Shown here: positions 33,070-45,000 of the stretch, one piece after another
Layout: each line of letters opens with the position of its first letter
Numbering within the stretch: position 1 is the stretch's first letter
Assembly (NCBI RefSeq): GCF_000715075.1
Contig: NC_134088.1
Coordinates: 3,968,001-4,032,000, forward strand
Source of the DNA: Nicotiana tabacum
Lineage: Eukaryota; Streptophyta; Magnoliopsida; Solanales; Solanaceae
DNA: 64,000 nucleotides
Direction: 5' to 3'
Translations under genes and position numbers: made by a program
The notes under the pieces: model-generated
What the model was told of the DNA's origin: nothing
The model's database searches: none
What the model saw: the letters and a program-made list of their open reading frames with translations, nothing else

Positions 33070-36000
33070 ATGCATTCTCTTTGTTGTAACACCGACGTAG
33101 CTGATCAGAACACGGCGGCAGCAATGCCGGCGACTACATCCTCTTCCTCTAATAATATACCACTAGCCAAATTCCTCGACATGCAACCGCCGCGATCACT
33201 TCCTTCTCATACTTCCAAATCACGTGCGGCCGTCAATAACGGCGAAACCGAATTCTCCGGCGATCAACTCCGCCCGTCCAGCACGACGTCGTCGGAATTT
33301 CATTCGGCGAGGATGAATGATATTAATTTAGGCAATGGCATTTCGGGAATTTTATATAAATGGGTGAATTATGGAAGAGGATGGAGACCGCGGTGGTTCG
33401 TTTTACATGACGGCGTCCTTTCGTATTATAAAATTCATGGACGGCATAAGATTGTGACGAATTTGGAAACGGAGAAAGGATCGATGATCGTTGGGCAAAA
33501 GTCGTTTCGGAGGATTAATACTTCGCCGATGAGCAGCTCTTCGCGATCTCACCGGCGAAAACCGTTTGGAGAAATCCACCTCAAGGTATTTAATTATATA
33601 TCCATGATATGAAGCTTTTTTGGAGAAATATTTAGTTGTAATTAAATCATATAAGAAGTTCTCATTTAATGTGATGTTGTTCGAATAATAGTAAAGTCTA
33701 TGGGGACAATTTGAGTTAAATTTTTCCTTCGGCGTCCAAGGGTGGGGCCTAATGGTCAACGAAGTAGATTGAGATTCCCATCTGTCCAAATCTTGATGGG
33801 GACTGTGGGGTTACCTGGTACCTGCTGTTGCTGGTAGGTTAGTAGAGGCCCGTACACCATAGTTATCAGAATGAAAAAAGAAAATTTCCTCGGGGCTTTG
33901 ATCAAGTGGTAAGAGCATCGTGCATGATGTGTGAGTTAGACTGACGTCACGAGTTCGAATTTTTCCGAAACTTGGTATTTAAGTGGAAAATGGTAGAAAG
34001 ACGGACCTATTATTCACTGAGTTTTGAAACTTGCCCACGGGCCTCGGGGATTTTTCGGTTATCAAGATAAAAAAATGAGTTAAACTTTGTGGCAAAAATT
34101 AGCTGTTAAACTTTCTGTTTTAGGTTTATCTGAATGAAAACTTTTCCTCTGCATTAATCCAAATTCTAATTTTTTTCAACTTTCAAAGTATTTTTGGCAC
34201 CTACTTTCTACACAATTTCAATTTTTTTTTCAAAAAAAAGTCAAATTTATCTTCATGTGTAGAATCACTTTTATCAAACATAAGTAAACTTTTTTCAACT
34301 GTTATCTTAATAATTTACGTCCAGATCAAACGGGAGAACTAAATTGAACAAAGGGAGTCATTAATTAAGTAGTGTGTTGGTATAATCTTCACATTACTGT
34401 GTAAAGTTAAATAGTTGAAAAGGTTTGAATTTTAGAAAATTTATCTTCGGGAACATCAAAAATAAAAAGTGTCATATAAATTGAGACAAAGGGAGTACAT
34501 TATGGACGCGCGTATCAAATATGCCTGAGTGGCTAATAAGAGCGGAATTCCTATTTGTAGAAGCTGTGCTATTTCTGAATTTTTGTTAGTGTGCCATATA
34601 AAAGATCAACTTGTAACATGGATGTTTGTTTTGTTTGTCCAATTGCTTTGATTTCGGAGTTGGAAATTCTACTAACCGGTTAGTGTTTTTATAGGTCTCA
34701 TCAGTAAGGGAAAGTCGATCAGATGACCGGAGGTTTTCTATAAATACTGGCACAAAGAGGCTGCATTTGAGGGCAGAAACAAGGGAGGATCGACATACTT
34801 GGTTGGAGGCATTGATTGCAGCAAAGAAGATGTTTCCGACAAGCGATCCTGTTCTCGAGACACAAATGAATGAGAATGTGGTCGTATCCACTGAAAAGTT
34901 GAGGCAGCGACTCTTGGAGGATGGTGTAAGTGAGGCTGTGATTCGGGACAGCGAGCAGATTATGAGGAATGAATTTGTAGCATTGCATAATCATCTAATG
35001 CAGCTAAAGCGGAAGCAGATGCGACTGCTTGACAAATTGGGACAGTTGGAGGTATGACCTGCTAGAAAATGACATGTTTTTGCTATTGCTGATGCAACTT
35101 CTACATGCTAACCATTTTATACATTTTGCCATTAGAAAATAACACTTATGGACTCAAATGGTTATCGAATGAAGTATTACAGTTATCAAAAGGCAGCTCT
35201 TATTCACATTAGTGCGTCTCATAATATAGAATAGCCTACAAGGAAAGCTCTGTATGGAATCTTAACTAGTAGCAGTATAGAGCAAAAATCATTCACTTGA
35301 AGAGTCTCGTGAGAATTTTATTTTGGTCTACACCAAAGTGAATGACTTCAATTTGGCTTGAAGAGTTGTATAAACATTAGCTTTTCTCATAATAGAGTAT
35401 AGCTTACAACAAATGCACTTTAGGGAAAAAATCTAAAATACTAGTAGCAAATAGAGCATAAATCCTTCACTTGAAGAGTCTTGTCAATGAGAGAAAACTT
35501 TAAGCATATCTTGAATTCCATTTTGTTGTGAAACCAAATAGGAAAACTTCAATATCATACGAAGAGTTTGGCTTATGAGAGATAAACTTACTACGCTATA
35601 TTGAATTGAACTAGTCTAAGAAGTTTCTTTCTTGGCTCTACAGCATATTGTAAGAAATTTCTCCAGCTGTACTCTTGTTGAATCTCCATTCTAGCTGACT
35701 TAGCTACTTAACTGATGAATATGGTTCATGCTTTGATTCTGCCTTAATAATAAAGCTGGCAGTCTTCAATTACTGGGCTTTCTTTGAATTACCATCAGGC
35801 CTGGATTACGATTACATGCTAGATGAGAAGAACTAAATAAACATTTCTGCAGAAGTTGATGAGCTTGAATTGCAACAAGATGGTCCTACCTATTTAGTAC
35901 AGATTCTTCACGAGAGTTTGTTTCGGAGTAACATTAAGAAGAGCACTTTGAAGTTCCAAGCAGTGCCACTTCTGGTTATGAGGATGGTGCAATCAGATTA

Positions 36001-39000
36001 TCACTACAAGAAGAAGCTTCTGTTATCTTCAACTTCAGGAGCTGACTGGAGTACTTACACTGTTAGTTCTGTTAATAGAACGCAATAGAAAGAAGAAAAA
36101 TGCATAGCGTAGATACATCATTTCTTGGGGGTCATAATTAGGGGAAAAATTAGAACAGAACGTGAAGACAGGAGTGAATCTTGACTTTAAAATGAAATAT
36201 ATTGTAGTGGCTGGAAAAGTTAGACAGAGAAAGAATGAGAAAACAATGACGAAAGACCAGCTGAAGGAGAGGAGAGGAAGTGGAAAGTGTATGACTTATT
36301 ATTTGCAAAGGCAGGATAACATCCTTCTATAATGGACTAAAAGTTACTAAAATTTAAAGCTTGTCCGAATATGTCGTTGCATTGCATGGGAAATCATCAG
36401 GTGCCAGATTAGCTTCTTTGTATTCAGCAAAATGTAAATGCTTTTCTCTGTCTAATAAAATGAAAAATCATGATTAAGAAGTTATTTGGAACATACCAGC
36501 ATTTTTATGACTTACGAGAGTTTCGGCTGAATAATGTCTGCTTTTGGTGTGTACTACTACTACAATTTAGGTAACAAAAGGTTTCTATGCATTTGACGTA
36601 CAACTGGAATTACTAAACATCAGATCTCAGATAAGCAATACGAGCGCATATCTTCTCTCTTTACGCCCCAAAATGGTTCTGCTTCTATGTTTTCAGTAAT
36701 ACCAGTTGAACTTATTTTTTATTTGATTTACTTGCCGAATCCCGTTGTTGGTGTCAATCTGAAAGCCATTACAACTTCTTATGATATTGAATTTAGGTTG
36801 TAGTTGAGGGACTTGCAGTTTGTTTGTTGAATTCTGCTTAGTTGAATCTCAGAGTCACATATGAGACTCATGTGCTTTATGATACACTAAAACTGCTCTT
36901 ATTCTGCCCACCCACAGACAGAAAAAGTCGACCTCGAGAACACTCTCATTGATGAGGGTCACAGACAAGCAAAAGATCATCAAACTTCTTCTGAAGTATC
37001 CCTGGATAAATTCAGAGGTACGCATAGTTAGACATTTTTTCTCATTGCTGCAGTGCAACTATTTGAACTTCACTTATTGTATTTTTCAATTTGTATCTCT
37101 TACCATTTGGAGAAAGTTTACTTACTAAATTTCTTTCATCTGGTAGTATTTCTAGGAGGAAGTGTAAGTGGATCTGACAACGAAGAGGAGGAAAGTGATG
37201 ATGATGTAGACGCTGATAACTTATTTTTTGATGCTAAAGATTTTCTTTCTTCGAGTTCCACAAGAAGCACCGATTCTGATGATGGAAGATCATCATTTGA
37301 TTCTGCGGTCATAGAGTTTCATCCTTCTGAGGATGGTCTTAGTTCTGGTACTAGATTTGCCACATCTGACTATCCTTATGTTAAGCGGAGAAAGAAATTG
37401 CCAGAACCATTTCAGAAGGAAAAGGGAGTAAGCCTTTGGTCAATGATCAAAGATAACATCGGCAAGGATCTAACTAAAGTTTGTCTACCAGTGTTCTTCA
37501 ATGAGCCACTCTCTTCTTTGCAGAGATGTTTTGAAGATTTTGAATACTCTTACCTTCTTGACCAAGCTTATGAATGGGGAAAAACGGTAAGCATTTTGTG
37601 GGATTTTTATCTCTATGTTTATCTTTCTTCGTTGTTTCTATGCATTTATTATACATCATATATTCCTTGTTATTGTTGAAGTTTGGCAAATTTTTTATCC
37701 CACATAGGTGGGCTCTTGAGTTTGGGAGGATTTTCCCCCTGTAAAAGAAGACCTAATGTTTAGGATTTAAACACACCTCTCATTTGCCTTCTCATCTGTT
37801 TAAGATATTTGTATCTTCTCTCTTTAATATTATTTCACTTGTATTTTTGGAGTGGAATAAAATATTGGTTGTGTCCGAGGAGTAGGCAAAATTAGCCGAA
37901 CCTCGTAAATTCTGGTGTTCCCTTTATTGTTGCTTTATTGTCTTATTTATTATTTGGTGGCTGTCATAATTTTTGGTATAGTAGTTGTGACTTATTCATA
38001 CTATATACATTTGGCTTCCGCAACAATTGGTATCAGAACCAAGGTACTGTCTAAGTATGCTCTGTGGTTGCAGCATAGTCTGATCTTCCACATCAGAAAA
38101 GATTTATCTTGGTAACTGAGTCAAGGTTCTGTCTGAGTATGCTCTGTGGTTGCAGCTTAGTCTGATCTTCTACATCAGAAAGGAAATAATCTTGATTTGT
38201 GTCGTCAGCTATTAAATAATATTTGTGTCAAATATGGGAGACAATAAACAAAAAGAATCTACATCAAGTGTCAATAATACGTCATCATTGGCATCTTCGC
38301 TTATGACAAGAATTGTGTCAAATGCGAAATTTGCGGTAGAAATTTTTGAAGGGTCCGGGCATTTTGGGATGTGGCAAGGCGAGGTTCTAGATGTCCTTTT
38401 TCAACAAGGGCTAGATCTTGCCATTGAAGAAAAGAGACCAGATGTTATTGGAGAAGAAGATTGGAAAATTATCAACCGTGTTGCTTGCGGTACCATTCGA
38501 TCCTACCTTGCTAGAGAGCAGAAATATCCATACACAAATGAAACTTCTGCAAGTAAATTATGGAAAACACTGGAGGATAAATTTTTGAAGAAAAACAGTC
38601 AAAATAAATTGTACATGAAGAAGAGACTGTTTCACTTCACCTATGTTCCTGGTACCACGATGAATGAACATATCACCAGTTTCAATAAGTTGGTCACAAA
38701 TTTGCAAAATATGGATACAACTTATGATGATGGTGACTTGGCCTTGATGTTGTTGGCGTCACTTCCTGATGAGTACGAGCACCTTGAAACTACTCTACTC
38801 CATGGAAATGACGAAGTTTCTCTCAGAGAAGTTTGTTCGACTTTGTACAGCTATAAACAAAGAAAGCGAGAAAAACAGAAGGGCAGAGAAGGAGAAGCAC
38901 TATTTGTGAGGGGTCGTCCTCAAAATCAAACGAGGACAAAGAAGGGAAGATCCAAGTCAAGCTCCAGACCCAGCAAAGATGAATGTGCCTTTTGTCGAGA

Positions 39001-42000
39001 AAAAGGGCACTGAAAGAAAGACTGTCCGAAGTTAAAGAATAAGGCCAAACATAACAATGGAAAGGCCATTATGGATTCAAATGTAGCTGATTGTGATGAT
39101 TCAGACTTCTCATTAGTTACAACAGAGTCATCAACATCATCAGACATATGGTTGATGGATTCGGCTTGTAGCTATCATATGTGTCCCAACAGGGACTGAT
39201 TTGTGGAATTTCAAGAAGGAGAATATGGAGTCATCCACACAGCGGATAACAACCCTCTTACCTCATATGACATTGGTTCAATACGATTAAGGAACCATGA
39301 TGGAATGATCAGAACATTAACAGATGTTCGATTTGTACCGGATTTGAAGAAGAATCTTATCTCTGTAGGAGCCCTAGAATCAAAAGGGTTCAAAATCATT
39401 GCATAAAATAGAGTGATGAGAGTATGCTCCGGTGCACTAGTGATAATGAAGGCTAATCGGAAGAATAATAATATGTACCGCTATCGTGGCAGTACAGTTA
39501 TTGGGACAGCGACAGTGACGACAAAGAGGCAGAAGCAACCAAGCTATAGCACATGCGCTTGGGACATGCTGGAGGAAAATCCTTGAAAACTCTATCAGAT
39601 CAAGGATTGTTAAAAGGAGTAAAGGTTTGCAACTTGGAGTTTTGTGAGCATTGTGTCAAAGGGAAACAGACAAGGGTTAAATTTGGTACAACGATCCATA
39701 ATACTAAAGACATTTTGGATTATGTACACTCTGATGTTTGGAGTCCTTCCAAAACACCTTCATTGGGTGGGAAACACTATTTTGTAACCTTTGTTGATGA
39801 TTTTTTCCGAAGAGTGTGGGTGTATACAATGAAAAGCAAAGATGAAGTGCTGAGAATTTTTCTCAAATGGAAGACGATGGTGGAGAATCAAACAGGCAGG
39901 AGGATCAAGTGTATTCACACAGACAATGAAGGTGAATACAAAAATGATCATTTCAATAATGTTTGTGAAAATGATGGCATCGTCCGACACTTCACTGTTA
40001 GACATACACCACAACAGAATGGAGTGGCAGAACGTATGAACCGGACCTTGCTGGAGAGGGTGCGGTGTATATTGTCCAATGCTGGCTTGGGCAAAGAATT
40101 TTGGGCTGAGGCAATTACATATGCATGCCACCTCATTAATCGTCTACCATCTGCTGCTATTGATGGCAAGACACCATTTGAAAAATGGTATGGAAAGCCT
40201 GCTGTAGATTATGACTCTTTGCACGTGTTTGACTCAACTGCATATTATCATGTGACAGAGTCAAAATTAGATCCAAGGGCAAAGAAGGCTATTTTTATGG
40301 GAATTACTTCTGGAGTCAAAGGATATCGCTTATGGTGTCCTATGACAAAGAAAGTAATATTCAGCAGGGATGTTACCTTTGATGAATTTGCTATGGTAAA
40401 TAAGGTAACAGAAGATATCAAACAAAATGAAGGTGCTTCTAAGCAGGTGGAGTTTGAGGGAAAATTTATTTTTCCTACACAAGAAGCAGAGGAGGAAACA
40501 AATGAAGATTACCCTCTGGAAGGAGAGCCAGTAGAGGAGATTCCAACTCAGGAACCTCAACAACAACTTGAATCAATAGCAACCAGCAGGCCAAAAAGAA
40601 CAATAGCAAAACCTGTTCGTCTCATAGAGACAGTTGCTTGTGCAAGCTCAATTGTAGCTGATGATGTTCCTACCACTTATAAAGACGTTGTCCAAAGTTC
40701 AGAAGAAGATAAGTGGAGGATTGCCATGAATGATGAAATACAGTCCCTTCATCAGAATCATACATGGAGATTGACCAATCTCCCGAAGGGAAAGAAAGCA
40801 ATTGGGTGCAAATGGGTATTTACAAAGAAAGAAGGATTTCCTAACCAAGTAGATGTTCGCTACAAAGCAAGATTGGTGGCCAAAGGATATGCTCAAAAGG
40901 AGGGAATTGATTACAATGAAGTGTTTTCTCTAGTTGTAAAACATTCCTCCATTAGAATTATGTTGGCTTTGGTAGCACAATTGGATTTGGAACTAGTTCA
41001 GATGGATGTAAAAACTGCGTTTTTACATGGAAACTTGGAGGAGGAAATCTACATGACTCAGCCAGAAGGATTCAAAGTTGCTGGAAAAGAAAATATGGTG
41101 TGCAAACTTGAAAAATCGTTGTACGGATTGAAACAATCCTCTAGACAATGGTACAAGCGATTTGACGAGTTTATGTTGCGGCAAGGGTACAAGAGAAGCA
41201 AATACGATCATTGTGTGTATTTGCACAAGCTTAAAGATGGTTCCTTTGTATATCTTCTCCTATATGTTGATGATATATGTTAATAGCTTCCAAGAATTCG
41301 GAAGAAATTGATAAGTTGAAGATTCAACTGAAGAAGGAGTTCGAGATGAAGGATTTGGGCGAGGCAAAGAAAATTCTTGGCATGGAGATAATTAGAGATA
41401 GACGTTCAAAGAAACTCTGTTTATCTCAAAAGGAATATTTGAAGAGAGTACTTCAACGTTTTGGCATAGATGACAAGACTAAGCCAGTTAGTACTCCACT
41501 TGCTTCCCATTTTAAGCTAAGTACTACTATGTCGCCAATGGATGAAGCTGAACGAGAGTATATGTCAAAGGTACCATACGCAAATGCTGTTGGTAGCTTG
41601 ATGTATGCAATGGTTTGCACAAGGCCTGACATTTCACAAGCTGTTGAAGTTATTAGCAGATATATGCACAATCCAGGGAAGGAGCATTGGCAAGCTGTGA
41701 AGTGGATTCTACGGTATATTCATAATACTGTAGATGTCGGGTTAGTTTTTGAGTAGGAAGACAATCAGTCTGTAGTTGGATATTGTGACTCAGATTTTGC
41801 GGGTGATCTGGACAAACGAAGATCAACTACTGGTTATGTGTTTACTTTTGCAAAGGCACCAGTTAGTTGGAAGTCTACTTTGCAGTCAACAATTGCTTTG
41901 TCTACAATAGAGGCAGAGTACATGGCCATTACAGAGGCTGTGAATGAGGCAATTTGGCTTCAAGGATTGCTAAATGAGCTTGGTGTTGAACAAAAAGGTA

Positions 42001-45000
42001 TCACAATTTTTTGTGATAGTCAAAGTGCTATTCAATTAGCGAAGAACCAAGTTTATCATGCAAGGACGAAACATATTGATGTTCGGTATCATTTCGTACG
42101 AGAAATCATAGAAGAAGGAGGAGTCACGGTGAAGAAAATTCATACTACGGAGAATCCTGCTGATATGCTGACAAAGGTGGTGACTGCGATCAAGTTTCAA
42201 CATTGTTTGGATTTGATCAACATTGTAGAACACTGAAGATTGAAGATTTAGACACAATCAAAAATTTGAAATTTGTTATTGAGAGAAAATTGAAGATGTG
42301 GAATTTTGCCAAGGTGGAAATTTGTTGAAGTTTGACAAATTTTTTGTCCCACATCGGTGGGCTCTTGAGTTTGGGGGGGATTTTCCCCCTTTAAAAGAAG
42401 GCCTAATGTTTAGGATTTAAACGCACCTCTCATTTGCCTTCTCATCTGTTTAAGACATTTGTATCTTCTCTCTTTAGTATTATTTCACTTGTATTTTTGG
42501 AGTGGAATAAAATATTGGTTGTGTCCGAGGAGTAGACAAAATTAGCCGAACCTCGTAAATTCTGGTGTTCCCTTTATTGTTGCTTTATTGTCTTATTTAT
42601 TATTTGGTGACTGTCATAATTTTTGGTATAGTAATTGTGACTTATTCACACTATATACATTTGGCTTCCGTAACAGTTATATTTGGCAGTATCGCTGTTA
42701 AAAATTCATCCAACCTAATGCTTGCAGCTCAACGGATTAATAAAATGTTGAGAAATTTGTAATTTATGAAATTTTATTGAGTTGTCTTCTTTTCCCCTTA
42801 GTTTGAGGATCCCCATATTTCAGTTGGCATACTCGCAATGATCGCTTATATCCTCTCATTCTAGCCTTTCTATTGCTGTGCTTTATTTAGGAAGAATCGG
42901 AATGTTTAGTGATAGAAGACAATATTCACAAAAAGTATTCATCTTTTGTAAATTTAAAATTGAACATGTGGAAAAGTTTACTCGCTGATGCCTGCAATCA
43001 GTAGAAAGATAAAAGGTATTTGACACTTTTTCTCTTAAAGTATTTTTCTATTTTCCAATCATTAGATTGGAAATCAGGAACCTATTAACTCGTATTCAGA
43101 CGATAATTAATTAAGCAGTACGCTGTGGCTATAAATACTTTTTCTTTTTTGAGTTTCTGTCACCTGTGATGCATGTCATAGTTTGCCATCTTTTCCCATA
43201 TGAAAATGTAACCACTTTTGTTAGCAAAACTTTGTAGGGAAATAGCATTATGAGGATTCTTAGCGTTGCTGCTTTTGCTGCATCTGGATATGCTTCCACC
43301 GATGGAAGAATTTACAAGCCATTTAATCCGTTACTAGGAGAGACATATGAAGCTGATTACCCAGACAAGGGAGTACGTTTCATCTCAGAAAAGGTACTCT
43401 TAAAAGTAGCTGCTTTTAAATGGTCTCCTTTTACTTATAGATATCAGTCTTTTGCTTATATTCTCCAAATATGGACTTACTATACACATGTAGAAACATG
43501 CAGCAGGCTAAAAGGATTCTTTTCCTGATACAAACATCATTTTCTGAATGTTAGCTGAAGTAGTGTTATATATTTCATTTTACTATCAAATTGTAGCATT
43601 CAATTCCTGATAGTTTTCCGAGGATTAAATAAAATTTCTTCCCAAGGTTGTCATTTTGCTCCTCTTGTTTGCCTTCAGCGGCACCTTGGAATTTTTCTGT
43701 TGATGTCATTTTGTAGTAGTGTCTAACAGATAAGTAAAAACGGAGGTGCATCTAAGGCAAGAGATCGGACTAGAGTTGAGGCAAAGAGTAAGATCGAAAA
43801 TTAGAAGAGTGGAAGGATTAGAGGAAGAGGAGAGGAATAAATTGGAAATTTTTCTGATAAGTCCATATTGTGTTCACATTTGGTCAAACTACAAGGCAAC
43901 TAGAACTATTATTTGTATACCATTCTCAAATCTCCAATGCTCATTATTACTTAAATTAGCAATAGAAAGGTTTGTTCATTTCCCTTTTGCAGCTATCGGT
44001 TAATCATTATGACAGAAATTAATGGCACAAGGGAATAGATTGGCATGCTTTCTTTTCTGAATGTGTAATAAAGTATTTCCTGCTGACATAGGTTAGTCAT
44101 CACCCCATGATTCTTGCATGCCACTGTGCTGGTCGAGGTTGGAAATTTTGGGGAGATGCGAATTTAAAAAGTAAATTCTGGGGTCGATCAATTCAACTTG
44201 ACCCTGTTGGTGTCCTTACCTTGGAGTTCGACGATGGAGAAGTTTTTCAGTGGAACAAGGTATGTATATTATACTGAAAAGACTGCAACTCCTTTTTGTC
44301 ACGCTTGCTGCTGAACTGTTAAACTGAATTATATCAGGTTACGACTTCCATCTACAACATCATTATTGGAAAACTCTACTGTGACCACTATGGTACGATG
44401 TATATCCGAGGGAATCGAGATTACTCCTGCAAGCTAAAATTTAAGGAGCAGTCTATTGTGGAAAGGAATCCTCACCAGGTGCAGCATCTCCACTTTATTA
44501 GTGCTTGTGTTCTTCCCACACTATTGCATTCAGTTCAATAAGTGTTCTAGTGATATTCTGCTGGACAATGATTTCTGAAGGTTATAATTAGGGAATATTT
44601 ATATTTGTGAATGAATGGAGAATTTAAGTTTTACCTCTGGCTCTTAGAGGACATATATTGCCATGATTTGAAATGTAATGTGTGTATAGTCTATAGGAAA
44701 TTTGAGCTCGTTGGTTGCTCTCAAATGGATTATGTTATTCAAAAAAGAATGGTTAAGGCTCCATTAATCATCGCATATCAAATTGTTTTTGCAGGTACAT
44801 GGACTCATACATGACAAGAGTGGAAAAAGAGTGGCAACAATATCTGGAAAATGGGATGAGAGTTTGCATTACTCCATGGGCGATAGTTCGTCAGAAGATG
44901 TAGGACAAGATTCTGAATCGAAGTCACATTTGCTTTGGAAGCGAAGCAAACCATCAAACTACCAAACAAAGTACAACTTTACGCGTTTTGCAATCACCCT

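Larger units (their letters stand above)
37674..42675 (+). mobile_element. Ty1-copia (Tork/Tnt1-like) retrotransposon, defective
   Basis: A structurally complete 5002-bp element in ORP intron 4, same orientation as the gene. It has two LTRs of 352 and 353 bp, a primer-binding site complementary to initiator tRNA-Met, a polypurine tract, and the copia domain order gag, protease, integrase, RT, RNase H. The perfect 5-bp repeat GTTAT flanks it at 37669-37673 and 42676-42680. I count about 14 substitutions and one indel between the LTRs (about 4 percent), mostly transitions, so it is not recent. At least four stops and two frameshifts disable the polyprotein. Confidence 0.95.

Noticed and set aside
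35870..36088. Extra ORP exon in intron 2
   Set aside because: The frame lacks splice sites that keep phase, and exons 2 and 3 already join into the continuous sequence expected for ORP proteins.
37915..38115. 66-codon frame in the 5-prime LTR, repeated at 42565
   Set aside because: It is LTR sequence present in both copies, with no protein similarity.
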